Origin: Moorena producens 3L
GTDB taxonomy: Bacteria > Cyanobacteriota > Cyanobacteriia > Cyanobacteriales > Coleofasciculaceae
Length of the DNA: 64,000 nucleotides
Assembly: GCF_000211815.1 (NCBI RefSeq)
Contig: NZ_GL890832.1
Span: 22,181 to 86,180 of the forward strand
Direction: 5' to 3'
Shown here: in pieces, positions 9,501 through 19,872 of the stretch
Layout: every line of letters begins with the position of its first letter
Position numbering within the stretch: position 1 is the stretch's first letter
Made by a program: the position numbers and the translations under genes
Notes under the pieces: model-generated
The model's database searches: none
Told to the model about the DNA's origin: nothing
The model's input: the letters and a program-made list of their open reading frames with translations, nothing else

Positions 9501-12500
9501 GCTGGTAACATTACCCTGAATATCGATAAGACGGTGGTGATCGCAAATCCCAATAGCGGACTGTTAGCAGAGACTGAAGGGGCTGGGGCTGGTGGAACGA
9601 TCACGATTAATACTCAAGACTTAACACTCCAAGATGAAGCACAGATTTCTGCATCTACCTCTGGTACAGGAACCTCTGGAAGCATTGTTGTTGAGAATGC
9701 TGACTCTGTCCAGCTTGCCGACAACAGCTCAATTTCAACGGAGGTAAAGGCTGGTGCAGAGGTAAACGCTAGCCCAGGGGAGGAAGTGGGTACGATTGAT
9801 ATTGAAACGCGATCGCTAAAATTAACCAATGGCTCTGACATAACTGCCAGTACTGCTGGTAACGGAGATGCGGGTAACATTGAGCTCAACGCCATAGATA
9901 CCGTTTCATTAGCAAACGGTAGCACTATTTCCACTGCTGTAGAACCTACGGGGATGGGCAAGGGTGGACAGATCAAAATCCACACCGAGTTCTTGTATTT
10001 AAATAAAACTAATCAAGCTCAAACCAATCCCTCTCAAATAACTGCTAGCACCTCTGGGAAAGGGTCTGAAATCACATCGAGCACCTCTGGGATAGGGGAT
10101 GCCGGTAGTATATTTATACTAGATGCTAAACAGGTTAACATTGATCACAACAGTTCCATATCCACAGCAGTAAATACTGGTGCAGTTGGGAAGGGTGGGG
10201 ATGTGGAAATTGAAACCAAGTCTCTATCCCTCAACAATGAGTCGGAAATCCTAGCCAGTACTGCGGGTGTTGGGAATGGTGGCAATGTGGAAATTGGAAC
10301 TGAGTCTCTATCCCTAGATAACAACTCGAAAATTGAAGCGAGTACTGCTGGTGAGGGAAATGCCGGTAGTATAGTTGTTAAAAATGCCGATTCGGTGACC
10401 CTCAATCAAAACAGTTCGATCTCTACAGAGGTGAAGGAGGGTGCAGTTGCCCAAAAAGACAACAATATTGCTATTGACAGCAATATTGATATTAAAACGC
10501 GTACGCTTACTTTAAACAATGACTCTAACATCACTGCCAGCACCTCTGGGATAGGGAATGCCGGTAGTATCACCATACAAGAAGCTCAACAGGTTGACCT
10601 TAATCGGAATAGTTCCATATCCACAGCAGTAAATACTAAAGCAGTAGGCAATGGTGGCAATGTCGATATTGAAACCAAGTCTCTATCCCTAGATCACACC
10701 TCGAAAATTGAAGCAAGTACTGCCGGTGTTGGCAATGCTGGTAGTATCACCATCCCAGATGCCGAGGAGGTTAACCTTAATCGGAATAGTTCCATATCCA
10801 CAGCAGTAAACTCTGGAGCAGATGCTGAAAAAGCCGGTAATATTGATCTAAAAACGCGATCGCTAACATTAACCAATGGCGCTGAGATAACAGCTAGCAC
10901 CACTGGGATAGGGGATGCCGGTAGTATCACTATACAAGAGGCTCAGCAGGTTGACCTTGATCTCAATAGTTCGATATCGACAGCAGTAAATACTGGTGCA
11001 GAGGGTAATGGTGGTAATGTCGATATTGAAACCAAGTCTCTATCCCTAGATCACATCTCGACCATTGAAGCGAATACTGCCGGTGTTGGCAATGGTGGCA
11101 ATGTCGATATTGAAAGCAAGCATCTATCCCTGGACAATGAATCGAAAATCCTAGCTAGTACAGATAGTCAAGGGGATGCTGGTAGTATCACCATACAAGA
11201 TGCTCAACAGGTTGACCTTGATCTCAACAGTTCCATTTCCACAGCAGTAAATACTGGAGCAGTTGGCAATGGTGGCAATGTCGATATTGAAACCAAGTCT
11301 CTATCCCTAGATCACACCTCGAAAATTGAAGCAAGTACTGCGGGTAACGGAAATGCCGGTAGTATCACAATCCCAGACGCTGAGGAGGTTTCCCTTAATC
11401 GGAATAGTTCGATTTCGACAGCAGTAAACACTGGTGCAGTTGGCAATGGTGGGGATGTAGATCTTAAAACGCGTACGCTAAAATTAACCAATGACTCTGA
11501 AATAACTGCCAGTACTGCTGGTGATGGAGATGCCGGTAACATCACCCTTCAGGCTGATCAAGTGACCATCCAGGGAGACTCACAGGTGTCAGCCACTACT
11601 TCCAGCGTTACCAATACTGACCGGGGTAAGGGTGGCAACATTAACATAATTGAGGCCAATCGGTTTGAGGCTACCGACGGTGGGAACGTCAGAACCACCA
11701 CCGAAGGTAATAAGCAGGCTGGTAATATTACTCTGGAAGTACGTGATGATATAACTCTAGCTGGAGCTGGAAGTGGGTTGTTTGCCAACACTACTCGTGG
11801 TTCTAGCGGTGATGGTGGCAATATTTTCGTTGACCCCAGAACTTTGACCATTCGGGATAAAGCCAAGATAGCTGTAGATAGCCAAGGCCAGGGAAAAGGG
11901 GGCAGTATTACACTTGAGGCAGGCACACTCACCCTTAATAATAAAGCAGAGCTATCCGCAGAAACGGCTAGCACCCAAGGAGGTAATATTACCTTAACCA
12001 TTGACGAGTTGTTGTTCTTGCGACGCAACAGTAAAATCTCTACTACCGCAGGCACTGCTCAAGCTGGTGGAAACGGCGGCAATATTGAGATTAATGCTCC
12101 CTTTATCCTAGGCATTCGTCAAGAAAATAGCGACATTACCGCTAATGCTTTTGAAGGCAATGGCGGCAATATCACAATCACCACCCAAGGTATCATTGGG
12201 CTAGAGTTCCGAGAAAAGCTCACCCCCCTCAGTGACATTACCGCTAGCTCTGAGTTTGGTCTAGATGGTACCGTCAACATCAATGCACCTGGAATTGACC
12301 CCAGCCGAGGGTTGTCGGAATTGCCAACCGATATAATTGATGCCTCTCAACTGATTGAAAAAAACCTCTGTGCTGCGGGTGAGGGGAGTGAATTTACTGC
12401 CACAGGTCGTGGTGGCTTACCGGTTTCTCCCAACGAAACCCTGAACCCCAATGCTACATGGGACGATTGGCGTATCACTGAGCAACCTCAAACTAGGATC

Positions 12501-12722
12501 AGAAGACGTCGGTCAAGGTCAAGGCAGCATCAACTACAGATTAATCAACCACAGACCAATAAACCTAAACCTAAACAAATTGTAGAAGCCCAAGGCTGGG
12601 TTATCGGTGCCAACGGGGAGGTAATTCTCACCGCTCATCCAGTCATAGTGACTCCGAAGGGTACCTGGTTACATAAAGTAGACTGTCCAATGCTTCACCA
12701 AACCTTTAAGCAGCTGCGGTGA
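6600..12722 (+). CDS. Filamentous haemagglutinin-type exoprotein (TpsA of two-partner secretion)
   Basis: A giant secreted adhesin of 2040 residues. It begins with a signal region (WVVIAFSGNYALAQ), followed by the TPS/haemagglutination-activity domain (about 40-160) with NLFHSFQDFNVG, NIISRVTG-like and NLFLLNPNGIVFGQNA motifs; this domain is recognised by a TpsB outer-membrane translocator. The rest is a long beta-helix of repeating units (GGNVDIETKSLSLD, SSISTAVNTGAVG, SKIEASTAG). The end matches cyanobacterial members (AQGWVIGANGEVILTA). The ATG at 6600 has a GGAGAGG site before it. No TpsB gene lies in the window. The exported CHAT protein gene follows on the same strand after a repeat-filled gap. 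Confidence 0.93.
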   Translation: MNNQQSKSSTRGLGILPLTEKALTLIGWVVIAFSGNYALAQITPDQTLGNESSVVTPNATIRGEPGDLIEGGAARGSNLFHSFQDFNVGQLQRVYFANPAGIENILSRVTGSNISNILGTLGVDGGANLFLLNPNGIVFGQNARLDVAGSFFASTANSLVFNNGTEFSATNPQAPPLLSINITPGLQYGLNHPKPTKITNAGYLVVGQDLTLAAGHLDLQGQLIAGGDLTLHAEDTVQIRDSIGQPFIAAAGGKLLIQGNQGVDIFALNHPDSGLFSGGDLVLRTQNTVAGDAHYWSGGSFRIEQLDGSLGDLFSPDDPIIRSVGDVSFNSYLGTSLHIVAGGAVEIGSVIITGNETGTEGIDFISEAITLSNGTVVDINGQTEPTLDVRAGVDPNQVGIPGLTGNQFFGDLFNLNLFGRPTITNTATSADIKIGTIAFANVNILDLLFQNISANDLLAGKVLLTNQYKPNPSLAGDIEVSATLGSLVPTLANLAIQNGEVLKGGSVTIDSRGSITLNGIVNTIAIPNNDPSNPIPNDDPSKLFSGNGGDVTFLANDNITLNPGSFIASAGIEGGKITLNSGSNFLLDDSGVVTVTTGAGVGGNLIVNAPESVTLINREGSGFSNLGELVTNFTNSNLLERLLGFNGSGLATVTTGPGNSGDLTINTRTLSIQNQAQNQESGSLAGATTIALSGSSGKSGDLTVNAESVEIVGNETGPFIPTPNERLALAIRDIPTGLTTATIGSGKGGNLTINTQSLTIQDGAGVTTGTVETDIENPGDGGNLTINATESVTLSGKAALATGTLNSSQAGELKVNTPTLTLGDGAVIAADTTGSGDAGDLTINTEQLLVRDGSRIGAATGNTGTGAKITVIASDLVELVGTAVDDQNTVVPSGIFANSQFINDASNQLGDAGNINIDTEKLIVQDGAVVSTSTQGEGIGGEITIDVNTLEITTGGQLRTTAFGDGRAGNITLNIDKTVVIANPNSGLLAETEGAGAGGTITINTQDLTLQDEAQISASTSGTGTSGSIVVENADSVQLADNSSISTEVKAGAEVNASPGEEVGTIDIETRSLKLTNGSDITASTAGNGDAGNIELNAIDTVSLANGSTISTAVEPTGMGKGGQIKIHTEFLYLNKTNQAQTNPSQITASTSGKGSEITSSTSGIGDAGSIFILDAKQVNIDHNSSISTAVNTGAVGKGGDVEIETKSLSLNNESEILASTAGVGNGGNVEIGTESLSLDNNSKIEASTAGEGNAGSIVVKNADSVTLNQNSSISTEVKEGAVAQKDNNIAIDSNIDIKTRTLTLNNDSNITASTSGIGNAGSITIQEAQQVDLNRNSSISTAVNTKAVGNGGNVDIETKSLSLDHTSKIEASTAGVGNAGSITIPDAEEVNLNRNSSISTAVNSGADAEKAGNIDLKTRSLTLTNGAEITASTTGIGDAGSITIQEAQQVDLDLNSSISTAVNTGAEGNGGNVDIETKSLSLDHISTIEANTAGVGNGGNVDIESKHLSLDNESKILASTDSQGDAGSITIQDAQQVDLDLNSSISTAVNTGAVGNGGNVDIETKSLSLDHTSKIEASTAGNGNAGSITIPDAEEVSLNRNSSISTAVNTGAVGNGGDVDLKTRTLKLTNDSEITASTAGDGDAGNITLQADQVTIQGDSQVSATTSSVTNTDRGKGGNINIIEANRFEATDGGNVRTTTEGNKQAGNITLEVRDDITLAGAGSGLFANTTRGSSGDGGNIFVDPRTLTIRDKAKIAVDSQGQGKGGSITLEAGTLTLNNKAELSAETASTQGGNITLTIDELLFLRRNSKISTTAGTAQAGGNGGNIEINAPFILGIRQENSDITANAFEGNGGNITITTQGIIGLEFREKLTPLSDITASSEFGLDGTVNINAPGIDPSRGLSELPTDIIDASQLIEKNLCAAGEGSEFTATGRGGLPVSPNETLNPNATWDDWRITEQPQTRIRRRRSRSRQHQLQINQPQTNKPKPKQIVEAQGWVIGANGEVILTAHPVIVTPKGTWLHKVDCPMLHQTFKQLR
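9690..11560 (+). repeat. Internal coding repeats of the adhesin
   Basis: Units of about 45-50 codons recur with near-identical DNA. The words GGTGGCAATGTCGATATTGA, ACCAAGTCTCTATCCCTAGA and CAGCAGTAAATACTGGTGCA reappear many times between about 10150 and 11470. The close identity at synonymous positions points to recent duplication or gene conversion. Collapse of these repeats in assembly is a real risk. Confidence 0.8.
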
Positions 12723-12742
12723 GTTTTCCGGGGAAACCAGAG

Positions 12743-12958
12743 GATAGATCCCCCTCCCGTCCCCCTTAACAAGGGGGAAGCCAGAGGATAGATCCTCCTC
12801 CCGTCCCCCTTAACAAGATAGATCCTCCTCCCGTCCCCCTTAACAAGATAGATCCCCCTCCCGTCCCCCTTAACAAGGGGGAAGCCAGAGGATAGATCCT
12901 CCTCCCGTCCCCCTTAACAAGATAGATCCCCCTCCCGTCCCCCTTAACAAGGGGGAAG
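12743..12958. repeat. Tandem GATAGATCC(C/T)CCTCCCGTCC repeats
   Basis: At least six copies of a unit running from GATAGATCC through CCTCCCGTCCCCCTTAACAAG, some extended by GGGGGAAGCCAGAG, fill the 315-base gap between the adhesin and CHAT genes. Each CCCCCTTAACAAGGGGG is a small hairpin. A HIP1 site (GCGATCGC) follows at about 12963. Confidence 0.85.
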
Positions 12959-13037
12959 CTATGCGATCGCTTTTCCCTGTTCCCAGATCCGCTGTTCCCA
13001 GATCCGCTGTTCCCAACGCGAAAGATAACTCAGATAA

Positions 13038-15872
13038 ATGAAGCGCCTGATTCAGTTTATTTTAATGACCTTGTTGGGGCTAATCTTAAGCCATGGTGTA
13101 CACGCACTACCCTTCTCGGCTGGCCATCAGCCATCAGTCATTAGCACTCAGTCATTAGCAATCAGCCATCAGCAATCAGCCATCAGCAATCAGCCATCAG
13201 CACTCAGTAACAGTGAGCAGAACGCAACAGTAAGCAGGAGACAACAGGAAGCAGGAAGCACGAAGCACTACCTGCTGCTGGAAAAAGGCAAACAATATTA
13301 CGATGCTGGCAAGTATTCTGATGCTGCACGAGTATTGCAGCAGGCGGCACAAGCTTATCAAGCCACAGGAGATATCCTCAACCAAGCCCAAGCCCTGCGT
13401 TTGCTGTCCTTAGTGACTCAGCAACTTGGGGAATGGGATCAAGCCCAAGCAGCCATTGACTCCAGTTTGTCGTTGCTAGAAACCGTATCCAGGGGAGGTG
13501 AGGGAGTATTGGCTAAAGTGTTGAACACTCAAGGGCGTTTGCAATTGGTACAGGGAAATGCTGAAGCTGCCCTGAACACCTGGCAAAATGCTGAAGCACT
13601 GTATGCTCAAGCCAATGATCGGGTTGGTGTGCTTGGTAGCCAGATTAATCAAGCCCAAGCGATGCAATCTTTGGGACTTTACCGTCGAGCCAAGAAGCTA
13701 TTGACTCAGGTAAGACAAACCCTGCTGGCACAACCGGATTCTCCTCTAAAAGCTATTGGCTTACACAATCTTGGTAATGTGTTTCGCCAAGCAGGGGATT
13801 TAGAGCAATCTAAACAGACCTTAACCGAAAGTTGGAAAGTCGCACAACGAATACAATCTCCAGAATCCCAGAGTCAAGCGTTACTGAGTTTAGGTAATAC
13901 TGAGCGAGCCTTAGCCACAAGAGCAAAAGACACGAATAACCACAAGGCATCCAAGCAGCATATCCAAGAGGCGATAACTCACTATCAACAAGCAGCAGCA
14001 ACCACCACCTCACCCATTACCAAAATTCAAGCACAATTGAATCAGCTAAGTTTACTCATCGAGACAGACCAGGAGAAATCTGTTCAAGCGTTGTTGCCAC
14101 AAATCCAGACATTGCTAACTAAATTACCATCCAGTAGAGCATCAGTTTACGCCCACGTAAATTTCGCTCAAAGTCTGATCTTGATCAGAAATCGAAAATT
14201 GCGTACGCAATTTACCAAACCAATTACCACGCAAATTCCCAATTTCCCAGACATTGCTCAACAACTCAACACTGCCATTGAGCAAGCTAAAACCCTAGAA
14301 GACAAACGAGCAGAATCCTATGCCCTGGGCACCCTTGGTAACTGGTTTGAACAAACCAAGGATTGGTCAAATGCCATAACCTTTACCAAGTCAGCGCTTC
14401 TGATTGCCCAAGGGATTAATGCACCGGATATTGCTTATCAGTGGCAGTGGCAAATGGGACGTCTACTTAAGGCTAAAGCCGAACAAGCCACTACCACCAG
14501 AAATAGTAATACCGAAGCAGTAACGGAAGTAATCCAGGATGCGATCGCTTATTATACCCAAGCCTCTAATACCTTAACGAATTTACGCAGTGATTTAGTT
14601 GCTCTCAATCCGGACATCCAGTTTTCCTTCCGAGAACAAGTAGAGCCTGTTTATCGAGAGTTAGTTGATTTACTCTTGCGTTCTCCTGAACCGAGTAACG
14701 ATAATCTCAAAAAGGCCCGTAAGGTTATTGAAGCACTCCAGCTTGCTGAAATCGACAACTTTTTTCGAGACGCCTGCGCCAAGCCAGAAAAAGTCAACAT
14801 TGATAATGTAGACCCTAGAGCAGCGGTGATTTACCCGATTATCTTAAAAGACGGCTTAGCGGTAATCCTCAAATTGCCTAAGCAAAATGACTTGGTGTAC
14901 TCTTTCCATCAAAACATATCAGACGATCAAGTAGACGAAGCGGTCAAAAAGTTCCAAGAAATCATAACCAAACCTACCGGTGCTAATCACACTATCAAAA
15001 AAGAATTACCCCAAATTTATGACTTGCTAATCAGACCCTTTGAAGAAGAACTAGAGACTAACCGTGACAGAGACCAAAGCCCAATAAAAACCCTAGTATT
15101 TATCCTAGATGGGTCATTACGAAATATTCCTGTAGCAGCCCTTTATGATCGAGAAAAGGACAAGTATTTAATAGAACGGTATGCTGTAGCTGTGACCCCT
15201 GGCTTACAGCTAGTGGACCCCAAACCATTGCCAAGGCAACAGCTCACAGCCCTAATTGCTGGAGCTACTAACGCTCCCAGCTTTAAAAAAGAAGGTTTAG
15301 GACCAATCGATAACGTCGCATTCGAGTTAACAAAAATTGGGGAACAGGTCAACCGTAGTCAGAAACTGCAAAATCAGGAATTTATCAAAGAAAACCTGCA
15401 AAATCAACTAACCGCAGCGTCTTTCAATGTTGTTCATATTGCCACTCACGGCCAGTTCAGTTCCAACCCAGAGCAAACATTTATTTTAGACTGGGATGAA
15501 CGCATCAAAGTCAAGGATTTAGATAACTTACTACGGATGAGTGACCCCAGTGGCACCACCCCCATTGAACTATTGTTACTGAGTGCTTGTCAGACTGCTA
15601 CTGGGGACAAACGAGCGGCTTTAGGACTAGCTGGGATAGCGATTAGAGCAGGAGCACGCAGTACCCTAGCCACCTTGTGGCAAGTTAATGATGCCTCTAC
15701 AGCGGAATTTATGAATCAGTTCTACCAACAGTTAAATAATCCACAGTTGACTAAAGCGGAAGCCCTGCGAAATGCTCAAATAGAGTTTCTAAAGATGGAA
15801 GAAGAAGATCCTAACAAAGACTACACTCTTCCTTATCATTGGGCACCATTTATTTTAGTTGGGAATTGGCTG

Positions 15873-15875
<3 letters not shown>
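13038..15875 (+). CDS. Exported TPR-CHAT (caspase-like) protein
   Basis: A 945-residue protein. It has a signal peptide (KRLIQFILMTLLGLILSHGV), then a low-complexity segment encoded by heptamer repeats (about 30-60), TPR units (about 70-510; QYYDAGKYSDAARVLQQAAQ) and a C-terminal CHAT domain (about 590-945). The catalytic pair expected for a CHAT cysteine peptidase is present: H804 in HIATHGQF and C851 in LLLSACQTATG. Families of this layout are common beside cyanobacterial TPS adhesins, where they are suspected to process or regulate surface proteins; that role is not proven. It lies 315 bases after the adhesin, same strand. The next gene, DUF928, is convergent. Confidence 0.9.
13126..13210 (+). 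repeat. In-frame heptanucleotide repeat inside the CHAT gene
   Basis: CAGCCAT/CAGCAAT/CAGTCAT-type heptamers are read as seven-residue units (AISHQQS, AISNQPS, ALSNSEQ). The same heptamers occur in non-coding DNA at 33730, 39490 and 20110, so a mobile or expanding repeat has entered the reading frame just after the signal peptide. Confidence 0.8.
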
Positions 15876-16172
<297 letters not shown>

Positions 16173-16202
16173 TATAAAATTCCGACACTCTCCTCTTTTT
16201 CC

Positions 16203-17060
16203 CTATTTTTTAACCAGCACCGGTGTAATTTCCTCAAGGTTACCCAAAAGGGGTTGTTCAGATATGGTTTTCCCCAAACGAGGGGTCAATACCTCAGTCC
16301 AAGCTTCTTTAAGAGTCCTATCGTGGGGCTGTTGCCGCCTTAATTCAGCTAACTCAGTTAACTGATCAAACCATATGTCATGCTTATCATAAGCTGCGAT
16401 TCTCTCTTGAAGAGTTTTCGCCTCATTTAAATCCTGTTCTAGGTCTGGAGAGTGGGCAACTCGTTTAACTCGTCCTTTGAAATAGACGGTTGTTGGTTTA
16501 TTGGATAATTCCCAAGCAGGGCAATTGATCTCTATATTCCAACGATAGGTTTGACCAACTTCCAAGGAATTTACTTTCTCAGGAAGCCGAATACCCACAA
16601 TGCCAGGCTTATCTAGTAGCTTGAAAGATGTTCGGTAAATATCTTTTTTACCATATTTATCCTGCAAGGAAAATTCTAAGGACGCTTCATCCTCTGAGTT
16701 ATAATCTCCATCTTCTGAGGTATAAGGTAGATATATCCAAAAGGTTGGATAATCATGAGTAACCTTTAAATATGAATAATCTAAATTTGGCTGATAAAAA
16801 CCTACTAAAGAAGTCAGTGTTGGAAGCTCTGCCTTGTATAGGCAAGGACCACGGGTTCCTGTACCCTGGGCAGCATCAGGAGTACCCTTGTCTGGGGGTT
16901 TGGGCTTGGTATACTCAATTGGTCCTTGTTGTGCTTGGCCAACATTGATGGATTGATCAGCTTCTACTCGGGAGACCAAGAAACAACTAATCCAGCCAAC
17001 AACCATTAAATTAAAGGGAAATAGGTATTGAAGCCGAAATAATTTAGTTAACATCATCAC
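16203..17060 (-). CDS. DUF928 protein, exported
   Basis: A 285-residue protein with an N-terminal signal or anchor (PFNLMVVGWISCFLVSRVEA). The body matches the cyanobacterial DUF928 family: TGTRGPC near 67, then LTSLVGFYQ and a HDYPTFWIYLPYTSED block (about 105-120), PGIVGIRLPE and YRWNIEINC. Function is unknown. DUF928 genes habitually sit with CHAT, CHASE2 and TPS adhesin genes in cyanobacteria, as here, which suggests a periplasmic accessory role. It lies downstream of the CHAT-CHASE2 gene on the same strand, 508 bases away, with a MITE between them. Confidence 0.85.
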   Translation of the reverse strand: MMMLTKLFRLQYLFPFNLMVVGWISCFLVSRVEADQSINVGQAQQGPIEYTKPKPPDKGTPDAAQGTGTRGPCLYKAELPTLTSLVGFYQPNLDYSYLKVTHDYPTFWIYLPYTSEDGDYNSEDEASLEFSLQDKYGKKDIYRTSFKLLDKPGIVGIRLPEKVNSLEVGQTYRWNIEINCPAWELSNKPTTVYFKGRVKRVAHSPDLEQDLNEAKTLQERIAAYDKHDIWFDQLTELAELRRQQPHDRTLKEAWTEVLTPRLGKTISEQPLLGNLEEITPVLVKK

Positions 17061-17238
17061 TCAACCTTCAGATCAACATCGACAGATGTTTACCTGATAT
17101 ATCCAATTTTTGGATTCAGATTAACACCCCTGTATATCACCACTATTTCCAGATCAAAATCCGGTCAAGTGTTGTGATTAGTTATTAGTAATTAGTCATA
17201 CCAAATCCGGGTTAAAAATCCCATTTATTCAGTATGCC

Positions 17239-17372
17239 TAGGGCGTGTTTTCAAAGTTTTCCGCAAGATTTAGATCCCCCCCAGCCCCCCGCGCGGAAGG
17301 GGGGAGCCATACTCAAAGTCCCCCTTTTTTAAGGGGGATTTAGGGGGATCTCCGAGGCAAGAAGACACGCCC
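17239..17372. mobile_element. MITE with TA target site, IS630/Tc1-like ends
   Basis: TAGGGCGTGT at 17239 and ACACGCCCTA at 17365 face each other inside a 13-base inverted repeat (GCCTAGGGCGTGT, 17236-17248 and 17365-17377). A TA at each edge would be the duplicated target. The interior holds a large G/C hairpin (CCCCTTTTTTAAGGGGG-type). There is no open frame. The remainder of the 17061-17568 gap holds a 17-base direct repeat near 17386 (GTTAGTATCGCCCCAAG) and no gene. Confidence 0.65.
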
Positions 17373-17568
17373 TAGGCGCAACTTGTTAGTATCGCCCCAA
17401 GTTAGTATCGCCCCAAGCACTATAAGTCGCGGCTAAAGGGGGGTTATCAAAGGGGATTTTGGCTCATTGGTCATTGGTCATTTGTAACTATCAAGAGATT
17501 TAATGTAGCTCACCAAAGACTAATCACTAATGACGTAAGCATATGCTTACCTAATGACTAATGACGAG

Positions 17569-19866
17569 TCAATTACTTTGGTCACTTTGTAAACCAAAGT
17601 AAAGAACCACACTAGTAGCCACCAATGCTATAGTAGCGGGAATTAATGGCACCCAACCACCGGTTACTATCAGTAAAACCCAGCAACTTCCATATAAAAC
17701 AACCAAAGCAGTTCCAGTACCCAATAGGACGGGACGCAGCACGTTAAAGTTTCCAGCAACCATACCCCCCACCACAGCCCAGCACCAAATCCACAGGGCT
17801 TCACCAGGCTCAGACCACCACCAAATTAATGGTCGATTATCCAGCACTGCACTGAGGATATGACTGATCATGTGAGCCTGAATTTCTATGCCAGTCATGG
17901 TCTTAAGAGAAAACTGACCACCACTGTAGGGTGTGCGCCACATATCATCGTTAAAACTCGGGGCAATGGTACCGATCACGACAATGCGATTCCTGACTAA
18001 GTCGGCATTGAAGTCATCCCTGAGAACCTCTCCAAGGGAAACGGTCTCAGCAATTTGATCGGAAGCTCGATAATTCAGTAATATTTGGTGACCACCGGAC
18101 TTTAGATTGTGATATCCACCAGAATCCTTTTCTAGGGTCTTAAAAACTGTAGTGCCAAGCTTTAAGTAATTTTCTGTCACCTCCAACTGGATTGCTTGAT
18201 CGGCCAGATAACCTGTTGCCAATTGGAAATTAAATGAGTAGTAGCTCTGACAAGGAGATGGTGACCCTACAGCCAACAGATGGCGACGGATAATGTCATC
18301 GGGGTCGAGTAAAACATTATTAAAGCCTTGGCGAACCTCTGGCACTTCTGGAGGTGGGGGAACTCCGGGGTCACCATAATGGCAGATGGCAAACAAGTGA
18401 TCACTAGTTTGCATCCGAGTCGCTAAATCCTGGTATTCCCTTGCCACAGGATTCTCCCGATAAATATCCAAACCAATGGCACTCGGTTGATACTGTTCCA
18501 GCTTTGCCAGCAGTTTGGCCAAGGAACGATCGGATAAGGAGGCGGCTCTTCTTTCTTCCTTAGGTTGGGACTGCACATCCTTTTCAGTGATTGTGACTAA
18601 TAACAGTCGTGGATCTGGTCCTTCATTGGGTCGCAGCCGCATCAACTGGTCAAACCCTTGCAGTTCCCAGGGCTGGAATAGGCCAAGCGATCGCACTACC
18701 ATTACCAAGCTAGTGACCACTATGCTAGATAGCAGCACTCTCTGGAAACTAGGCCACTTGGGTTTCCGTTTTTCTTGCTCTTGGCACAAATCTGCCCAAG
18801 CTGGTGGTTCTTGTGCTAGATTCTGGTAAATTACTGGTAACCAACTGGCGCAGGGAAACTGACGCTCCAACCCCTGCAATCGCTCCCGTGCTTCCCGCGC
18901 TGCCAGATATAAAGACTTACCATTAGCAAATCCCTTCAAAAAATACTTCAAAAAGTTTTGAGCGACCTGATCTGGCACCAACTCCCGCATTATAATCATT
19001 TGGGGAATTTGTAAATCATGGAGTTTCCGTGCCAATCCCAACCCATCACAAGAATTAAAAATTGCCAGTTTTAAGCCCTGGGCCACGGCTTTTTTGAGGG
19101 CATACCACAGTTCATCAATGGTTAAGCTATCGGTGGGATTAATATAAATTCGACCTGTTTCCCCCTCTGTCTCACTATGTCCTGCGAAAAAGATAATATC
19201 CCAAGCTTGCTCCCATAACTGGTCATTGATTTCGTGATGTTTGGGCTCTACTAAAAAGACGGTTTCTGCATTAGGTAAATTCTCCAGCAGTTGTCGATCT
19301 GCCTTAATATCAATACCAGCACTATGACCTAAAATTGCTAAAATTCTCACTTTAGATTTCGAGGTAGGTGTAGGGAGTTGATGGGGTCGCTTAAACTGTG
19401 TTCCACTCAGAGCAACTTCAGCCTTGGGGTAACGGTCAAAAAAATCCCACAGATGCCAAGGCAGCTTTTGTAACTGGGTATTTTCCGTGCGAATCAGCAC
19501 CCGAATGGTTTCCTCTGGGTTTAACTCTTCCCGTAATCGCTTATCAATGGGACGAAACTGTTCAGAATCCAGCCATCGTTTCAGTATATTACCTAACTCA
19601 TGGGCTGAATCCCGACATTCCTTGAGCTGTTGGTTAATGGAACCACCATAGATAATTTTTCCGGGCTGGATTCTCGCGGGTGAACCTAGGCTCCGATATT
19701 TTTCGCGCCAATGGTATTGTAAGTAAGTAGTGAGTTGTGAAGCTGCAGGCAAGTAACCGGTCATTTCCAGTGTTGCGCGTGACCCTTCTTCAGCAATTTC
19801 TAAGCGTAACTGAAACCCCTGCTGCTGGGAATCACCATCTAGACTCAGGACAACTAACTTTCCCAT
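17569..19866 (-). CDS. CHAT-CHASE2 membrane sensor protein
   Basis: A 765-residue fusion. Residues 1-170 form an N-terminal region (LRVLIRTENTQLQKLPWHLW is typical of CHAT proteins). The CHAT domain follows with H230 (IIFFAGHSETEGETG) and C273 (AIFNSCDGLGLA). A membrane helix (about 375-395) leads into an extracytoplasmic CHASE2 sensor (about 400-690; IGLDIYRENPVA, RIVVIGTIAPSFNDD). Three more membrane helices close the protein (about 690-760). CHASE2 is a ligand-sensing domain, so the caspase-like domain in the cytoplasm may be gated by an outside signal; this is inference. It belongs to the minus-strand set sigma-like, DUF1822, CHAT-CHASE2, DUF928. Confidence 0.92.
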   Translation of the reverse strand: MGKLVVLSLDGDSQQQGFQLRLEIAEEGSRATLEMTGYLPAASQLTTYLQYHWREKYRSLGSPARIQPGKIIYGGSINQQLKECRDSAHELGNILKRWLDSEQFRPIDKRLREELNPEETIRVLIRTENTQLQKLPWHLWDFFDRYPKAEVALSGTQFKRPHQLPTPTSKSKVRILAILGHSAGIDIKADRQLLENLPNAETVFLVEPKHHEINDQLWEQAWDIIFFAGHSETEGETGRIYINPTDSLTIDELWYALKKAVAQGLKLAIFNSCDGLGLARKLHDLQIPQMIIMRELVPDQVAQNFLKYFLKGFANGKSLYLAAREARERLQGLERQFPCASWLPVIYQNLAQEPPAWADLCQEQEKRKPKWPSFQRVLLSSIVVTSLVMVVRSLGLFQPWELQGFDQLMRLRPNEGPDPRLLLVTITEKDVQSQPKEERRAASLSDRSLAKLLAKLEQYQPSAIGLDIYRENPVAREYQDLATRMQTSDHLFAICHYGDPGVPPPPEVPEVRQGFNNVLLDPDDIIRRHLLAVGSPSPCQSYYSFNFQLATGYLADQAIQLEVTENYLKLGTTVFKTLEKDSGGYHNLKSGGHQILLNYRASDQIAETVSLGEVLRDDFNADLVRNRIVVIGTIAPSFNDDMWRTPYSGGQFSLKTMTGIEIQAHMISHILSAVLDNRPLIWWWSEPGEALWIWCWAVVGGMVAGNFNVLRPVLLGTGTALVVLYGSCWVLLIVTGGWVPLIPATIALVATSVVLYFGLQSDQSN

Positions 19867-19872
19867 TTTTGG

